From Plectrocnemia conspersa (lineage: Eukaryota; Arthropoda; Insecta; Trichoptera; Polycentropodidae): a stretch of 64,000 nucleotides of DNA. Under the pieces are notes generated by a model that was not told the origin of the DNA, did no database searches, and saw only the letters and a list, made by a program, of their open reading frames with translations. Position numbers and translations under genes: made by a program. The stretch is taken from assembly GCA_009617715.1 (NCBI GenBank), contig VTFK01000163.1, forward strand, positions 472,362-536,361, written 5' to 3'. Position 1 is the stretch's first letter; each line of letters begins with the position of its first letter. Below, piece by piece: positions 35,401 through 49,144 of the stretch.

Positions 35401-38400
35401 TTTATATATTTTATTTGCTTGTTTAATTTAGCCCGTGAACGAATCCTTACTAAAGATTAAATAATATAATCATTTTTAAGTCATTCATTCTTGCATTCCT
35501 AATGATTTGTTGACCAGAAAAGTCAGCAAATGCACAAAATGTTTGTTTATCGTAACTCCTATAGTCGGTCATAAAACTTTGTTAACCAATATTTTCAGAG
35601 TTTTATTCATAAATCTGCTCTGAATGCAGCTGATTTTAACCACTACTTATTTTAAAAATTGCTGCAGTTGTAAACTATTCAAAAATTCTTGAAATTTAAT
35701 TCTAAACAAAAAATATTTTATAAGAATTCTCAAAATTTTTTTGAGGTAAATAGTTCTTGAGAGTAAATATAATTAATACTTATGATACAACAGAATAAAA
35801 TCAGTGAGATATTTTTTTATTAATTATAAGCTATGATTACAGCTTTAAGAAAATATATATCACTATGCGCAACCTAGCTCGATTTTTTCTGTGAGATTAA
35901 AAAATCTAAGAAAACCTAATACGTGGTGATCGAAAGCATATAATCAAAGAGAGCGATCGACTTCAAAGAAAGATATAGTGATTCACGTATTCGAAAGGAA
36001 TCAACAAGGACTATCACATTTATAACATCACACTGCGACTCTACTACTCACGATCACCTGATATTTTGGAACATACTGGACTCTTTCTCATTCCATATCG
36101 CCGCCTGAGTTTTATCTGTTATATATATTTATATACATAATTTATGTTTGTGCAATATTAAATCACACCATTCAGCATCAACACCCGATAAGTCAGTTAC
36201 TTATTTATATAAATTTAATTAAAACCATCATGAGTTAACAGGTTACCCCAATGCGTCACATTTCAATACAAAAAACATAATATAAGTACGATTAAGAATA
36301 ATATATAGTAAAAAATAAATAATAAAAAAATCATAAAATATTAAAATTAAATGATATGAACTGAATTTTGCTAAAAAATATCATTATACTTAATTTTTTA
36401 CGTTATATTACTCACCATGACCAAATAAAAATAAAAGTTTCAGACATAATAAGCTATAAATTTAATGACAACAGAGTTCACTGTACGAGAGTTTTTGCTT
36501 CGTCAGTAAACGTATTTATTGTTTTATAGCTAAGATATTTTTTCAAAGAGCAATTACCTTAGATATCGGCAACACTGCTTGTATATCGTCCTTGTCGATG
36601 TCGATTCTGGCCGTGAGCTTCCTAGGGGGTGGATGCGCAGAGGGTGCGTGCTCGTTAAGGGGCGAAGGCCTAACGTACCTCACCGAGCAGGAGAGGCGCG
36701 CCGCCCCTCTTCCCGCCCCCGCCCCAGCTTCCCCTGACCACGTCAGGACCTCTTCCGCCCTGCGAAGCAAATTAATTAATTAATACCAACAATACGATTT
36801 TAACGGTAATCCCCTATAGAAAATACATGCAGTATATTCATTTGGCGGCGCTGTTGTTGTTATTATTAAACCGAAGCCCACGCTAACAAAAATAAATGTA
36901 TAACTCAATTAAAAATACAATTTTAACAATGTGAGTATAATATATATTTATATATAAATTAAATATTCAAAGTTGGCGCTTTTTAAGTGAAAACAATAAT
37001 TTAGGTGATACATCTCTTTAAATTTATCCGTCGGATCTGGCAATAAAAGTCCATCAAGAGCACTATTAAAGTGACTCAGACGTCCAAAACAAGCTTTGCG
37101 TTTTTAAGATGACATCCGTAACGTAGGCGATCCATCATTTAAAACATATATTTACATATTTATACAGTTACCGGTAAAAGCTCAAATAGAGAGAAAGATG
37201 ATACAAAAATCATATTGCGTAAAAATATCAATTCTAATGTAAATCATCATTGAATAATATTAATATTAATATTAATCCACAAAATCAAATATACGAACTA
37301 TTATATTTATATATACAATTATTATGAAACATATACTAACGTTTGAAAAAAATAAAATATGATAAAAGACAATAAATACAATTAATGTACATAACGCATT
37401 AATTTGTTTAAATAAGATAATAACAAGACATCCTTATTATCTTTCAAATTAGATAAACGAATCCTCCATTTTTTCATAATTACGCTACTTTAAAATAAGC
37501 CAGATATTGTATCTTTATTAAACTTGAAAAGCATTCTAAGAAAATTGTCTTTATAAGTATAAGATTATTTTTATAAATATAGTATATTTTTATTATTAAG
37601 TCAATAATAAAAATATGATTCTATAAAACAATCAAGTGAGTCTGGTTTATATGGTTTAAAATTATAACTTTTCAACGAATTTTTTGATTTATTTTATGTC
37701 ACCAAATTAAAAATTTACAAACCTGGGCGGCGGCTGCTGATCAGGAAACTCTTTCCTCACAGCAGTCACAGTGGCTACTTTCGACTTTAATTCCACAGTC
37801 ACAGTCCATTGATCCGACGAAGCAGTTGCGCCCAAAAGCCTCAATCCAGACTTGACTCGAGCCCTGCGAACATAATAAAGTTTAGTTTATCACTCATATC
37901 ATATTAACACGGTGTCGAATGTGCGAGCACGTTGGCGAAATTAATTTCGCTCTTAAGTAAAAAAAAGTCTCAAGTCGACGATAAAGTCAGGTATTTCCGC
38001 GTCATCAGCCTGTCAAAATTGCCTTCGGTAAGTGGAGAAAGGCAATAAAGGCAAATGGGAGGCTGAGATCGTCGCCGCGGTGAATACAAATGGCGTCGCG
38101 AGATACGATATATACCCGGTGGGTTGGTAACGAGTGCAAAAATCATCACCGGAAAGTACTGCGTCTCAGATATAAAAGCAGATATCGAGCGGTTAAATAT
38201 TGCCACCCTTAAACCATTTTATTATGGCAGCAGGTTTCTTAAAAAAAAATATAAACCAGTAAATTGTAAAATACATCATATCATCATAGTGTCGTAGGAA
38301 TAATTAAACTACCGAATTAAATTACTACTATGAAAAACATCAGGATTTAAATTAAGTTATTTGCGAGTAAAATAATTCATAATTATTGTTTGTAAATACC

Positions 38401-41400
38401 TACATATATATGTTAAATTATTCATGATTATATTATAAGTAGATCTATAATATCTAAATTATACTATTCTGTCTGTTTTTATAAAATACAATAATATTTT
38501 TGAGTAGTTTATACATATTTAGAAATGACAATAAAAAATAGTGAGAAATTTACTATTTTTTTCTGTAAAATAATTTACACTGTTGCCTATAGATTAGGTC
38601 ATTATTTTTAATTCTCATGTAAAAAAATTAATTACATTTTTTTGTAATTGTTTAATTTTTTTAGAAAATTTTGGAAAACCTAATCTGTGATAATCAATTG
38701 CTATTATATTATAAATTCCAATATTGTAAGTAATCTATACATTAGTTTTAAGGTTCATATGAGATTCGATCTTCTAGGTATATAAATCGGCCACTAATTT
38801 ATTATACTAGTCAATGCTAAATTATTGTATTTTTTTAATTTAAAATAAATGTTCTATAGAATTTAAAAAGTGATTATTTGAAGGCATAATGGCATGTGAA
38901 TATGGCAAATATAAAACTTATTATCCTAGTTAGACACGCGCGTAGAAAGCGTTCCAATTTCTGCTAACCCGAGTCACGCTCGCTTGTATCGACTTTAGCT
39001 AATCTAATGTTTAAATTGCTATGTTGCAATTGAAAAGTGTATAAACTTAAAACATAACACAAAAATTCTAATGTTTTTGAAACATTTTCAGTACAAAAAC
39101 CCTAACATTAAATTGTTAAAAATACCGCTGGTAGTTATCTCAATCATTTTTTTATTTTATTGTATCAAGTAAATATACAGTTTAGCACATAATAATAGAG
39201 CACCCCTTAAAATGGTGTGTAACTCTTTGCAAGTGCATAGACTGACCAAAATATTTTAGTAGGTAGTTTTAACCGTAATTCAGGATTGTCCAGTTTGAGA
39301 ATTTTTTATACAATAATTTATTTTGAATATTATATACATATTTAAAAAAATCCACAAAAAAGCGCGAATCAAGTGAAGCTAAAAGGGCGAATATAATCTT
39401 ATTGCATATTATTGACTGAATATATCGGAAATTAGTAACACCGATTAGGCGAAAGTCATTTGGTCCGATGAAACCAACTTTAAGATAATTATAAATTAAA
39501 ATCCATCCAATTGATTTTGACATGTAAGAATAATACTGCGGTATGTTATAAAAAAATATTATTTCAATATTTGTATGAAAATATGCTCGCCAAAAATGAA
39601 GCTTTTTATCACTTTATTTAGATTATTATATGCACGTTATTTATTTACATTAAAAAAGTCATTTATGTTAAGACTTTTCATTTTTTTTTAATTTGCATAT
39701 GAAAAATAATGTGTTACCTTATATAACATTGGAAAATAATGTTGTTTTTAAAGAAGACATGATGGATGCTCTTTCTTATTTTTTATTATATATTTATATG
39801 TGACGTTTGAGTGACATCGCATGAAATATATCATGTCTGTTACGAAATGTTAAATCATGATAATATAATATTATATTTCGGATAATATGTGCATTTTATA
39901 AAATATATTATAATAAAAAAGTATAAATTAAATACAACGATCACAGTTTGGAAAGCTTCGATGTTATTAGCTTGCCTCGTAGCCTTCGCGACCTTCATTG
40001 CCACTGCCTCACCTCACGACACAATCTTCATTCATAATTTCCATTCAAGTATTCATTGAGACTATGTATCAAATGATGATGTACATACATAGGTACGACA
40101 AACACAAATGAGGCACATTTTTCCGAAACTTTCATATTGTACCGAAAATACATTTTCCTTCGGTTTTTTTTCAGGCCGAGAGGCTGAAACGCTTAACTTC
40201 GGCTAATGAGAGCAATATGTATGCATGAGATTCTGTCGGAGTTAGCATGGCCGACATTTTATTTTATATGTTCGGTTTGTATGTAGCACAGTGTGGTTGG
40301 AAATTTGATTCATTTCATTGTTATAAGTATTATGTAATATTTGTCGATCAACATTATAAGAAAGCAATAAAGTGATCCATCCTTTATATATTATATATTA
40401 TTTATAAAAATGTATATGGGTGAGATACGTATTTCACGGTCTGTCGAGTATGAAAGTACTCGGCTTTTATGCGTGGGACGTGTTTTATTACCACAAAAAT
40501 AGGCTTCGCTTTCGGTCTTTAATCTTTGAACATTAGCGATTTTTTTAATGTTACTAAATCAGAGATACGTGTCGTTTTTAAAGTTGCTTGGATTTAAATT
40601 GAAACGTTTTTCATTTCAATAAAAGGAATTTAAATGACTCGAATATTAAATTTTCTGTTGCTATTAAAATTTTTTTATCAGGCAATACCTTTTTAAAATG
40701 CTATTTTTAGTACACGTTGAAATATTTGTATAGCTTCTAAATGAAATAATTAATAACATAATATCAATTCTAATGATATTCTGTCTTATCATTTTGAATA
40801 TATATGTTTTTATTAAGTCAATTATTATTATCTTAATTATATTATAATTTATTACTATTAAAATAATACATTTTCGTATTAATATCATATTGATACATGT
40901 CAAAAACTAAACTTAGAATACATTATTAATACAATATTACATCATGACTTTAATTATTTTAAACTGTTTAAATGATAAATTAAGTTATGTTAAAAAATAT
41001 TAAAAATGCTTAGATAAAAATATCTCACAACAAAACCAAATTAAATAAATAAAAAAAAAATAACTGAAAAAAACTAATTACCAAAAGAGGAACGAAGCAG
41101 TCCAAGAATATATTGAAAGCCTTAAAGAGTCCACTGAATACTTTAAAAGTTAGCAAAGAAAATAAGAAACCATCAAAAATGATCTACCGCAATTATTAAA
41201 TAATAAATGGATTGATTTTTTGCATTCTTTTAAAAAAAATATATTCGTTTTTATATTGTAGAATAATTTTTTTTATCGTTTTAAACTAAAATATAAAAAC
41301 CGATGTTAAAATATAAAGGTCTAAAAACAATCTGACTAGAATACGCGTTTGACGAACAATTAATATAACGTCAACTTTGTAATCCATGTGTGGTAATCGA

Positions 41401-44400
41401 AAATTGGATTCTGTCCATGGACCAAACCACCAGTAGATATGCGTCAAAATTTAATTAAAAATGACGCGCAGAGCCCGACGGTTATATATCCCTGTTTTTG
41501 TAACATCAAAAAAATAGCAATTACTAACGAAACAGAATAGTATATATAAATATATTTATATAAATACATATATATACATTTTATTTTAGAAACAGAAATA
41601 AAAATTGTATAAATGTGGAACGCGATCTATGGAAAGAAAAAAGACAGTTGTTATATGATTTTTTGCAAGCTTTTATTTTTCTCTTTCCTTTCTATTTTAT
41701 ATTTTGTAGTCGCTTTTCGCAGTTTGCGACATTTGGGCACGCGCTGTCGCGATGCATATTTTATAAAGTGATTGCATTCCCTTCGTATTTTCCTATTCTT
41801 CTTCGTTTCTCGTCGACACTGACGTATGATTGTAATTTTTTTTCGAAAAAGAAAATAACGCATTTCGCATTCATATTCACTTTATACCCGTGTTGTTATT
41901 ATTTCGAGAAAGCGTCCGAGCGACTCATAAGTACCGCCATAAATATCCACTTGAACTTATCTCTTCATGTTCATCGTTAATTATATCAAACGGCGGCATT
42001 TAGATAAATCGTTCGATTGTCGTTTTCCAAGCGACTACTAAGAATCGCTTTAAATATAGAATTACAGATAATTCTTTGTGTAGAGATTTGTGACGCGATT
42101 GCGAAAAATCCAAGGAATTCAGGATTTTTGTCATGATGGCAATTCAAGATATATCTACTCAAAATATAGTCATAAGATCAGATTTCGAGGTTGAATGGTT
42201 GTGACTTTTCAGATAATTTATTTTATAAAAAATACAATTTATTTTATAAAAATATATAAATTACCAAATTTATAGAGAAATGTAGATGCAGATTAGGAAT
42301 CTTGTGATTATGCTTAACTATCCGCTGATGTGTTTCGTGCTGTGACTTTTTGGTGCCTCCGATCACATCTTTCTGTCTGTGACTAGTTTCCCTCTATGAC
42401 TAGTTGTCACATATTTTTTAATACTTTTTTGAGACAGCTCTGGCAAATTGCAGATGAAGATGTTAGCGGGTCAATTGCATCGGTTCTTCTTATTGGGGTG
42501 CTTCTTATTTTTCGGAAAGTAGGAATCCACTTAATCGACGGAACAGTCGTGGTTTATAAAACTGTCTTGAATTTTTTTCACCCTTTCGATGAAAAATATT
42601 TTTAAAAAAAGTATGTTTTTAATTATCAATTTAAGCAATGCAGTAAATATGAGACGAAAAAATAATACTAAATTCTAGAAAGAAAAATTTAAAAAAGTCC
42701 CTAATTAAACCGATCTTTGGAAAATTATTTAGTAAGAAATTGATTGCATAACTTGACTGACAAACAAAATATTAGAGAAACGTTTTATCGTGTTTTCCAT
42801 GAAGCAAATGAAAAGCGCGATAACAATTCAAAACATCACTTTGTTGCTCTGTAAATTGGCAGCAGTGTTACAAATAGTTTGAATAGTGGCCGATCAATAG
42901 TAACACGAAGCACGAAGACACAACAGTAGCTTAAAATAACCGACGCACTTGCAAAATAGAGCGACGCTATGCTATTTATTTTTGAGTAATGAACAGGAAA
43001 GGTTCAGAATAGTGATACATGTCTAGCACTACAGCAAGTATACGAGTGAACTAGAAAGTTTTTAAAGTTCTGTAGTAAATTCGCCTGATTTGATCGAAAA
43101 GAGAATAGTGACTAAAATAGCTTCACTTATGAAAACGAGACAAATATACACATACCACATCAAATGTGAAAACAACACCAACGTACTTATAAAAAAATTT
43201 AGCAAATGAATTGCTACTGAAAAAATTTTTTTACTGCTTAATAACTTTTATATTAGTCGGTTCTGATATTTAACCATACAAATTATTATGTTATTGTGTC
43301 GTGAGTCTGTCATAAATTTTTTTAATATCATTGCTTTTACGTTTTAATAAAGCAACAAAATAAATATCATGGCTTAGCGATATTATAAATAACATATGAA
43401 TTTTCTTAGAGTAAACAAAACCTTGCTAGACAAAAATATTTCACGAGCGTCTATAAGGGTAAAAGTGGCATCGATCGCAACAGCATCAAAGAGGGTGCCT
43501 TGTATTATAAATTGAAAATTATTACATGGCAAGAAAGAAAGGATTCAGCTGGGGTCCTTTATCATTCCTAATTAGCGAAATCCCTAGAAAGCGTGGGCGG
43601 CATCCTCCGGATATAGCTCTTGTTTGTTAAAGACCAGCTTGTTTTTTACGGTACATCTCGCTAATTATTCATATTTCGCCTTTTCATGGATTTAGATCAG
43701 AAGTTGATATTCATAAATCTTAATAGATAAGCTCCTACCATCAAGTAACGTATTATTTATATGTATCGCAGTTATATAAATAACTAAGTAATTCTATTTT
43801 TATTTTATTGCAGAACTCTAAAATGCCCATTTTCATAGTTTATTTTCACATAAACATTTCAAACGCATTTTAATATTTTTCTTCTTCATTCATATGATTG
43901 TATTCTAATCTTGGTGCGCTTTAACGCCCACGTCTTTAAAAATAAATTTTCCAAGCACAAACACCCTATCGTTTATCAAGACGTAAAAAAAGACGTTTAA
44001 GACGTCGTAAAAGGTCGTAAACATACGAATTTTCTCGATGCGCTACCAAAATTATCTACGTAAATATATTATATATAATACAAAAACATGTATGTTTTTA
44101 TAACGCAAACGCGATAAATCAGTTTGATGCTGATTCTTTTTTATCGGCAACAATTTCATACAAAATATTGACTGTGTATTATTGTGGACGTTGATGTACG
44201 ATAAATGTATTAATATTAAATTTTTCATAAGCTGGATTGTAATATATGTTTCGTATTATCATACAAATATATAGAATTAGGACGCGGAGCTGGTTGAACC
44301 CCCGCAGGGTTGCTTTATTTGATATTGTCAATTGTGGGTAACGAAATTTCTATAGAAAAAAAATGTCAAGGGACACACGGAAAGGCACGAGTTGTTTCTA

Positions 44401-47400
44401 TAATAAATTCTTAATACGTAGTATGTATGTATATAACTTTTTTGTATTTATATAATAACATATGTGTATAATATAATATAATAAATACATCTCTTGATAT
44501 ATAATATTATACAAATATATCACAAGATATATTGAATTTGAGCAACAAAAATAATATTACTCGTTTATTTTTTATTTTACAAACTTTGTCGAATGCAATT
44601 TGTAAGTCGGAATAGAATGTCACCGAGGCACAAGAGGTTAGTGATCGTGCAATGACGCAGACGAAACCCGTGTTGTAGGTCTACTAGCGCTTGCCGACAA
44701 TGATTGTGCCATTATGATGAACAACTTAGCAGGTGCCGAAGGAACGGCGACCGGTCTGAAGTTTTTGATACACGATTTGGCACATCGGGGTGACTTTCGT
44801 ACATCTCCATGCGACGAATTGAAAATAAATCGAAGGGGAGCTAAGAGATTAACCTAACAGCCCTGCAATATAAAGTCAGGAATAAAGTACGGTCCTATGG
44901 AACGAGCTTGAGCTTCTCAAAACCGTACTTATGTTCAAAATGTCAATTTCGTTTATGGCTAAAACAGATCAAGAGGTGAAATTGTCTCCATTGCGATCGG
45001 GAGCTGAATATGATTCGTCATAGACGGAATAAAAATACATGTTGAACAGTATAACCATTATACTGTAATGGATGATATAACAATATCTATTGTTTCTGTA
45101 AGCATAATATAAAATCATTTCTGAAATATTAAAATTAATCAGCCTTTTAGAATCGCTCGTTATTTATACAATTTTATTTTTTTCCTTAGAAAAATGTACA
45201 CAATCTTTTTAGATATACTGTTTGATATAACCATAACATATATTCATTGAAGTATTACTAACAATATTTATTTTTCAAGAGTAAGATTAATGACTTTATT
45301 ATTATATTAGGCAAGAGTCGGGTCTGAGAATTAAGGTGGGGATTAAAAAGCTCTTAAAAATACTCTTAAGGGAGCGTGGGACTTTGAACTATGATACTTC
45401 CGAAAAGCCTCTTAATTATTCTCAAAATATTGTATCAGAGAATAATGAAATTATAATTGTCTAATAACAATATTGATGAATAAACTGAAATTATTAATTA
45501 ATGAGCTTCAGCACTTCATCTTATTAAAATGTATTTTTAACTTCTATACATATATTTCTAAATGGCGTGGATGGCACGTGTGTCTTTTTTAAGACAACGC
45601 GAATAGATTGCATCGCTGACATGCAAATTAATCTAGAAAGGGGTCTAACTTTCACCGCCTCAAAGGAAGCACAAGGCAGTCTCTAAAAGCGATAAGAGCG
45701 ACACAGGGGCGCCAAAATCGCACTTTTGCCACGCACCCTTGAAACGACGCAGGATACATCTTATCGAAACAGGATCAGGATTCGGAGAGGGTATTGCGTA
45801 TCAGCCGCAAACGTGGTTCACTATATCGATTAATAATTTAGACTTCAAGGAGCACTCAAAGCGTATTCTATTATATATAAAATGCTCAATACACGGTGAT
45901 TCTAAAATTTATTTTTATTTATTTACTAGAATATATTTTTTCAGTATGTTATCACGATCAAAGTTAAAAAACTCGCAAACGATTCAAAATAACAATTAAA
46001 ACAATCAAATCTGCAGTGAAACGGTTCGCCGACCTCACTAACAAGTTTTTAACGTCATTACGAAGTTTCAATGGGCCGAAAATTGGTTTTGGCAAGTGCA
46101 CGGAAACACGTATTCAGTGCGGGCTATGCCTCTATTACCGCACAATATGTAAAGGGTGTGTGTTTATGTAATTAGGACAAGATCTAAACGACCAAATTTA
46201 CGGTTTAGAGATCCCTATCTGGACATGACACAATGTGCGGCTTGCCACGGGCACTTCCTTCCGAATGGGTTGCTAAATCGCCACTGCGTCGCTTCGCCGT
46301 GAAAAGGATATCTCATTTCCCCAGGACATATTTTTGCGCTCGACTAATTCGCATGCATCATTTATAACACCAGTGCCGGTGTTTGCGACGATAACAGTTT
46401 AGTGAATGTACTTTCATATAAGCAAAGTCATGATAATAATAATTCAATTCTGAGCAGATTTTTTTTTATATATATTTAACGAGAAATATCTTTATATGTA
46501 ATATCCATTACGATCAAAGTTTATAAATTTATTTAAAAAAATACTATTTTGGTCGCTTATGCAGCTATTCTATAATATAATACATGCACAGTTGAGCTTT
46601 AGCTTTCTAAACACGAATAACCTAATCATTTCTATCTACCACGCTACTAGTTCTCGATCCAGCGATAAATTAAGTTATTAACTATTTAGAAATTCGGAAA
46701 TATTTTTTTATCAACATACAATACAATATAATACAACGAAAAACCCGCTCGTGTCGCTTGCCGTTACGAACTATGTAAATTTATTAAAATACTATTATAT
46801 GCTCGGTTTATTAAGTCGTCAATGCAGATAATATGTCTTACCTATTTACCGATAAATATAGAGTATTTTCTATCAATTTATCATAGTATGGAACGAGATC
46901 TATCAAGAAACAACGATATTTTTAGTTTTAAATATAGTATTGCATGACTATCCATAACATAAGTGATACATAAGATACACATTTCATGAAAATTTGATTA
47001 TTTTATTAATATATATTTTTTCAATTGCTCATGGAGTAATGCATTCATTATTTTAAAATAAACACTATTTTCACTAAAGTAAATTCGGTTTCTTTCAAAA
47101 GGATTTTCATTGCGATTGAATTGTTTTTCAATTGTGTTCCGCGAGATATTGCGAAATATATTTATTCGCACAATAAGCCTCGCGTCAGTCTGGTAAAGTA
47201 GCATTATTGGAAAATGTACATTTAAATAAGCCATTCGTCTCCAATTCCAGGAATCGGTTTATTTCTGTCCCTGGTTTTTATTTCTATGATGAATATAATA
47301 CATATAATTTTACCAAAGCTAAACATTATTCGAGTAATCAGAAAAATTATAAAAAAAAACATTTCTTAAAAAACCTGCTGTTTCATTAAATTAAAATGGA

Positions 47401-49144
47401 AATATATGTACCTAAGTACATATATTGACAGCGGTTAGTCAATTTCTATTAATTTAATTTTTAAGAAATATTTCGCTGCGTCTCTAAATAAACTTGACTG
47501 ACAGATTATGGTTTAAATTTTTAGCTAATTATAAATAGCAATTTTAATGAAAATGTATGTGGGTATTTTCTTTTAAGGTAAAAGAGCAAATTTTGTTTGA
47601 TCGTTAATTTTTCGTTACGAGGCTAAATAAATACAGTCCTTTTCTTCTGAAAACAGCAATTTTTTATCTAAATTAGATCGTGTGTTAAAGTAAGTATACA
47701 AAATAGTATATCCTGTATCTGAAATATATATTTTAATTTTTTAATAATTTAAATTTATGTTATCATGGTATTTATATGACACGAAAATATTTTTAAAGAT
47801 TAGAAGGATATGTATTATATATTCTGTAGAAATAAGTAGCAACTTCTAATTATAATTAATACTGTATTAAATGGACTAGATAAACCAAATTTGGCAATGC
47901 AAAAAAATATATATATGTATATATATTTATGACTTCTTATATTATATTATAATATAAGTTGAGAGTAGAAATATTAAAATATGAAATAGCTTAATAATTC
48001 AGTTGAGTTCTAAATGTCATACATTATACACCCTGAATGTACACAAGTATGATAATAAGGGAATTGTGCGAAACAGGCAGGGCGGCTACGCAAACTTTGT
48101 GATTAAGGCACCATCTGGCACAATCTTGCCTGGGTTCAAATAATGTAGAGTTAAGAATTTAGCACTTGAATTATTCAACGACTGCTGCCTTTGCCAGCAG
48201 ATGGATTAATTATCATACAAATTTGCTTATCGCCATCAATTACCTGAGAATGAAGAACGTGATGGGTCTGTCTGGCTCGTGACGCACAATCACCGGCAGA
48301 TGAAACCTGGCGAGCGGGTAAAGTGGTGCTCTTGGAAGCAACAGAGCCAGAGAATCGTCAGCTCGAACTTCTCGCGGAGGAGCGCGAGCTTCTGTCAATT
48401 GCACTACTCCTAGACTAGTAGCTGGTTGTATCTAAAATGAAATGATACTGTAGTGTTTTGATCGTATTGATAAATATATTTATGTTGAACTTACTTGTAC
48501 TCTAGGCATGCATCCACCGCCATCGGGATCAGCGGCTCTTGGTTCTAATACGGAATAAGCTAGTTGTATATATCTTGGGGGTTGCTTAGGAGGCGGAGAT
48601 GGTTTTCCGTCTCGCGTTGGTGGCAAAGGAGCAGTCGACCACCAACTTGCCGGAACTGCCAATTGAGCTAAACATGCTCCTTCTCCTCCTTCAGGGCTGC
48701 AAGCAGCTGCTAAAGGAGCGCGACCAGGAGCTCTAGCGTGCAATACGCCGCAAACTCTAGCTCCTGCTTCGCCACCGGCATGAAACAGCACTCGTATCAC
48801 GGGAGAATCTCTAGGAATTTCCCTGACGACAACATGAGCTGACATGTCTAATCTGATGGGTGCTGCGTCTATGGAAGCGTTCCTCGAACCAGGAATGGGA
48901 GCAGGTGCTAAAGGATCCGGAACCAAGGAACGCGCTGGGACCGTTTGTTTAGTCGAAAACGGTCCGTACGAAGCACGTACGGAAACAGCCCTAGCTGTCT
49001 GGAATACGGTGAATCTATCCACTGACAAGGGTGCACCGTCCGTTGAACTTCCTGCACTGACCACCCCCGGGCCTCTTGCCGTATGCTTGAGAAAGAATCC
49101 GCCATCCTTATTTTCGAAGTGGACTTCCACGCACACGCCCAAGC
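23416..49144 (-). CDS. TMEM132: TMEM132-family transmembrane adhesion protein (detonator type), 5' end missing
   Basis: Eighteen coding exons were traced on the minus strand, all phase-consistent: 48495-49144, 48244-48431, 37723-37863, 36558-36759, 29361-29504, 27990-28313, 27720-27921, 27313-27654, 26973-27239, 26753-26907, 26465-26681, 25858-26242, 25647-25791, 25433-25569, 25071-25360, 23877-23978, 23642-23811 and 23416-23430 (TGA). They encode 1357 residues. TMEM132 proteins are single-pass neural receptors with cohesin- and Ig-like extracellular domains. Family hallmarks are ASYGPFSTKQTVP, NWEVLNTAVITGRQV, FTVWMPEFPLEV, LSQIKGWKVP, VQFSDGS-like DIEFSDGSHTPL, one membrane helix (about 858-880) and HDWVWLG just inside the membrane. 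A polybasic site KRKRRS lies at 514-519. The tail is Pro/Asn/Ser-rich and ends YFHNLKESNA. The first traced exon starts in phase 1 at a good acceptor, so a signal-peptide exon lies upstream. Confidence 0.94.
24507..24753. mobile_element. Candidate short hAT-type MITE in a TMEM132 intron
   Basis: The left end is CAGAGCCGGCTAGG and the right end in reverse complement is CAGAACCAGATCAT, which are hAT-like inverted termini. The flanks are gtcatgat (24499-24506) and gccatgac (24754-24761), an 8-base duplication with two transition mismatches. Inside is a perfect 15-base inverted repeat with a 5-base loop at 24657-24691. There is no coding capacity. Confidence 0.5.
24876..24898. repeat. (TA)n microsatellite
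   Basis: A near-perfect run of AT dinucleotides within the intron between TMEM132 exons 25071-25360 and 23877-23978. Confidence 0.85.
28344..29155. mobile_element. Non-autonomous hAT-like element in a TMEM132 intron
   Basis: This 812-base insertion begins CAAGGGCGGC and ends AACATCCCTG (reverse complement CAGGGATGTT), short hAT-like termini. It is flanked by atggtgta (28336-28343) and ttggtgta (29156-29163), an 8-base duplication with one mismatch. The interior is AT-rich, has no transposase, and shares its right half with 6126-6404, which shows a dispersed family. It lies between TMEM132 exons 29361-29504 and 27990-28313, close to the splice acceptor of the latter. Confidence 0.65.
31860..33190 (-). 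pseudogene. Decayed hAT transposase (ZMYM1-like lineage) in a TMEM132 intron
   Basis: The C-terminal part at 31860-32135 is still open. It contains PVSVAKAERTFSKSKVIK, then NYLHSSMSQEKLEGLAIISI, the hAT dimerisation domain typical of ZMYM1/THAP12-like elements. Further upstream on the same strand (33105-33175) the frame reads RAFLIPCVCHSLNLGIVDAV, matching the conserved 'C.CHSLNL' segment of the same transposases. In between are fragments such as LKTRLKGI (about 32950) with stops and frameshifts. The element is dead. Its termini were not found. It sits in antisense-neutral position, in the same orientation as TMEM132. Confidence 0.75.
33330..33640. promoter_or_regulatory. GC-rich island in the large TMEM132 intron, candidate enhancer or alternative promoter
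   Basis: This stretch is strikingly GC-rich for its surroundings. It contains repeated GTGTCGCGG (about 33369 and 33399), several CGGGCCGC/CGGCCGCG cores and TTAATTA homeodomain-type sites (for example ttaattagc near 33535). It has no extended ORF and no similarity to a known gene. Its position inside a neural receptor gene makes a cis-regulatory role plausible, but this is inference. Confidence 0.35.
34625..34893. mobile_element. hAT-type MITE with perfect 8-base target duplication
   Basis: The 269-base element starts CAGTAGCGTAGCTATGG and ends CCAAACTACGCCACTG (reverse complement CAGTGGCGTAGTTTGG), typical hAT termini. It is flanked on both sides by ctcgggag (34617-34624 and 34894-34901), a perfect 8-base target duplication. 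The interior has G-rich tracts (ggcggaggggggggg). It is inserted in a GC-richer sequence at 34245-35040 of unknown origin, so the insertion is nested. Confidence 0.85.
35110..35335 (+). pseudogene. N-terminal hAT transposase fragment with BED-type zinc finger
   Basis: The open frame at 35132-35332 contains IPFCLLCVIHSFINESMKNC with RLEAHLKTKH. This matches the BED-like finger CxxC...L.NESMKPS+L..HL.TKH found at the start of ZBED5/SCAND3-type hAT transposases. The Cys pair (CLLC) and the HxxxxH pair (HLKTKH) are present. The usual next segment (KP..FF) is changed, and the sequence decays after the stop at 35333. It is in the opposite orientation to TMEM132 and to the relic at 31860-33190, so it is a separate insertion. 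Confidence 0.65.
37864..48243. other. Large TMEM132 intron (10.4 kb)
   Basis: The intron lies between coding exons 37723-37863 and 48244-48431. It is mostly AT-rich and has no recognised gene. GC-richer islets occur at about 37915-38210 (next to the exon), 43530-43640, 44590-44870 and 45560-45830. They contain no convincing protein and may be regulatory. A 28-base block near 42900 resembles one near 14810, suggesting an unclassified dispersed repeat. Confidence 0.6.

Noticed and set aside
41615..41980. 121-codon plus-strand ORF, Phe/Tyr-rich
   Set aside because: It lies within a TMEM132 intron, has AT-driven composition and no recognisable domain.
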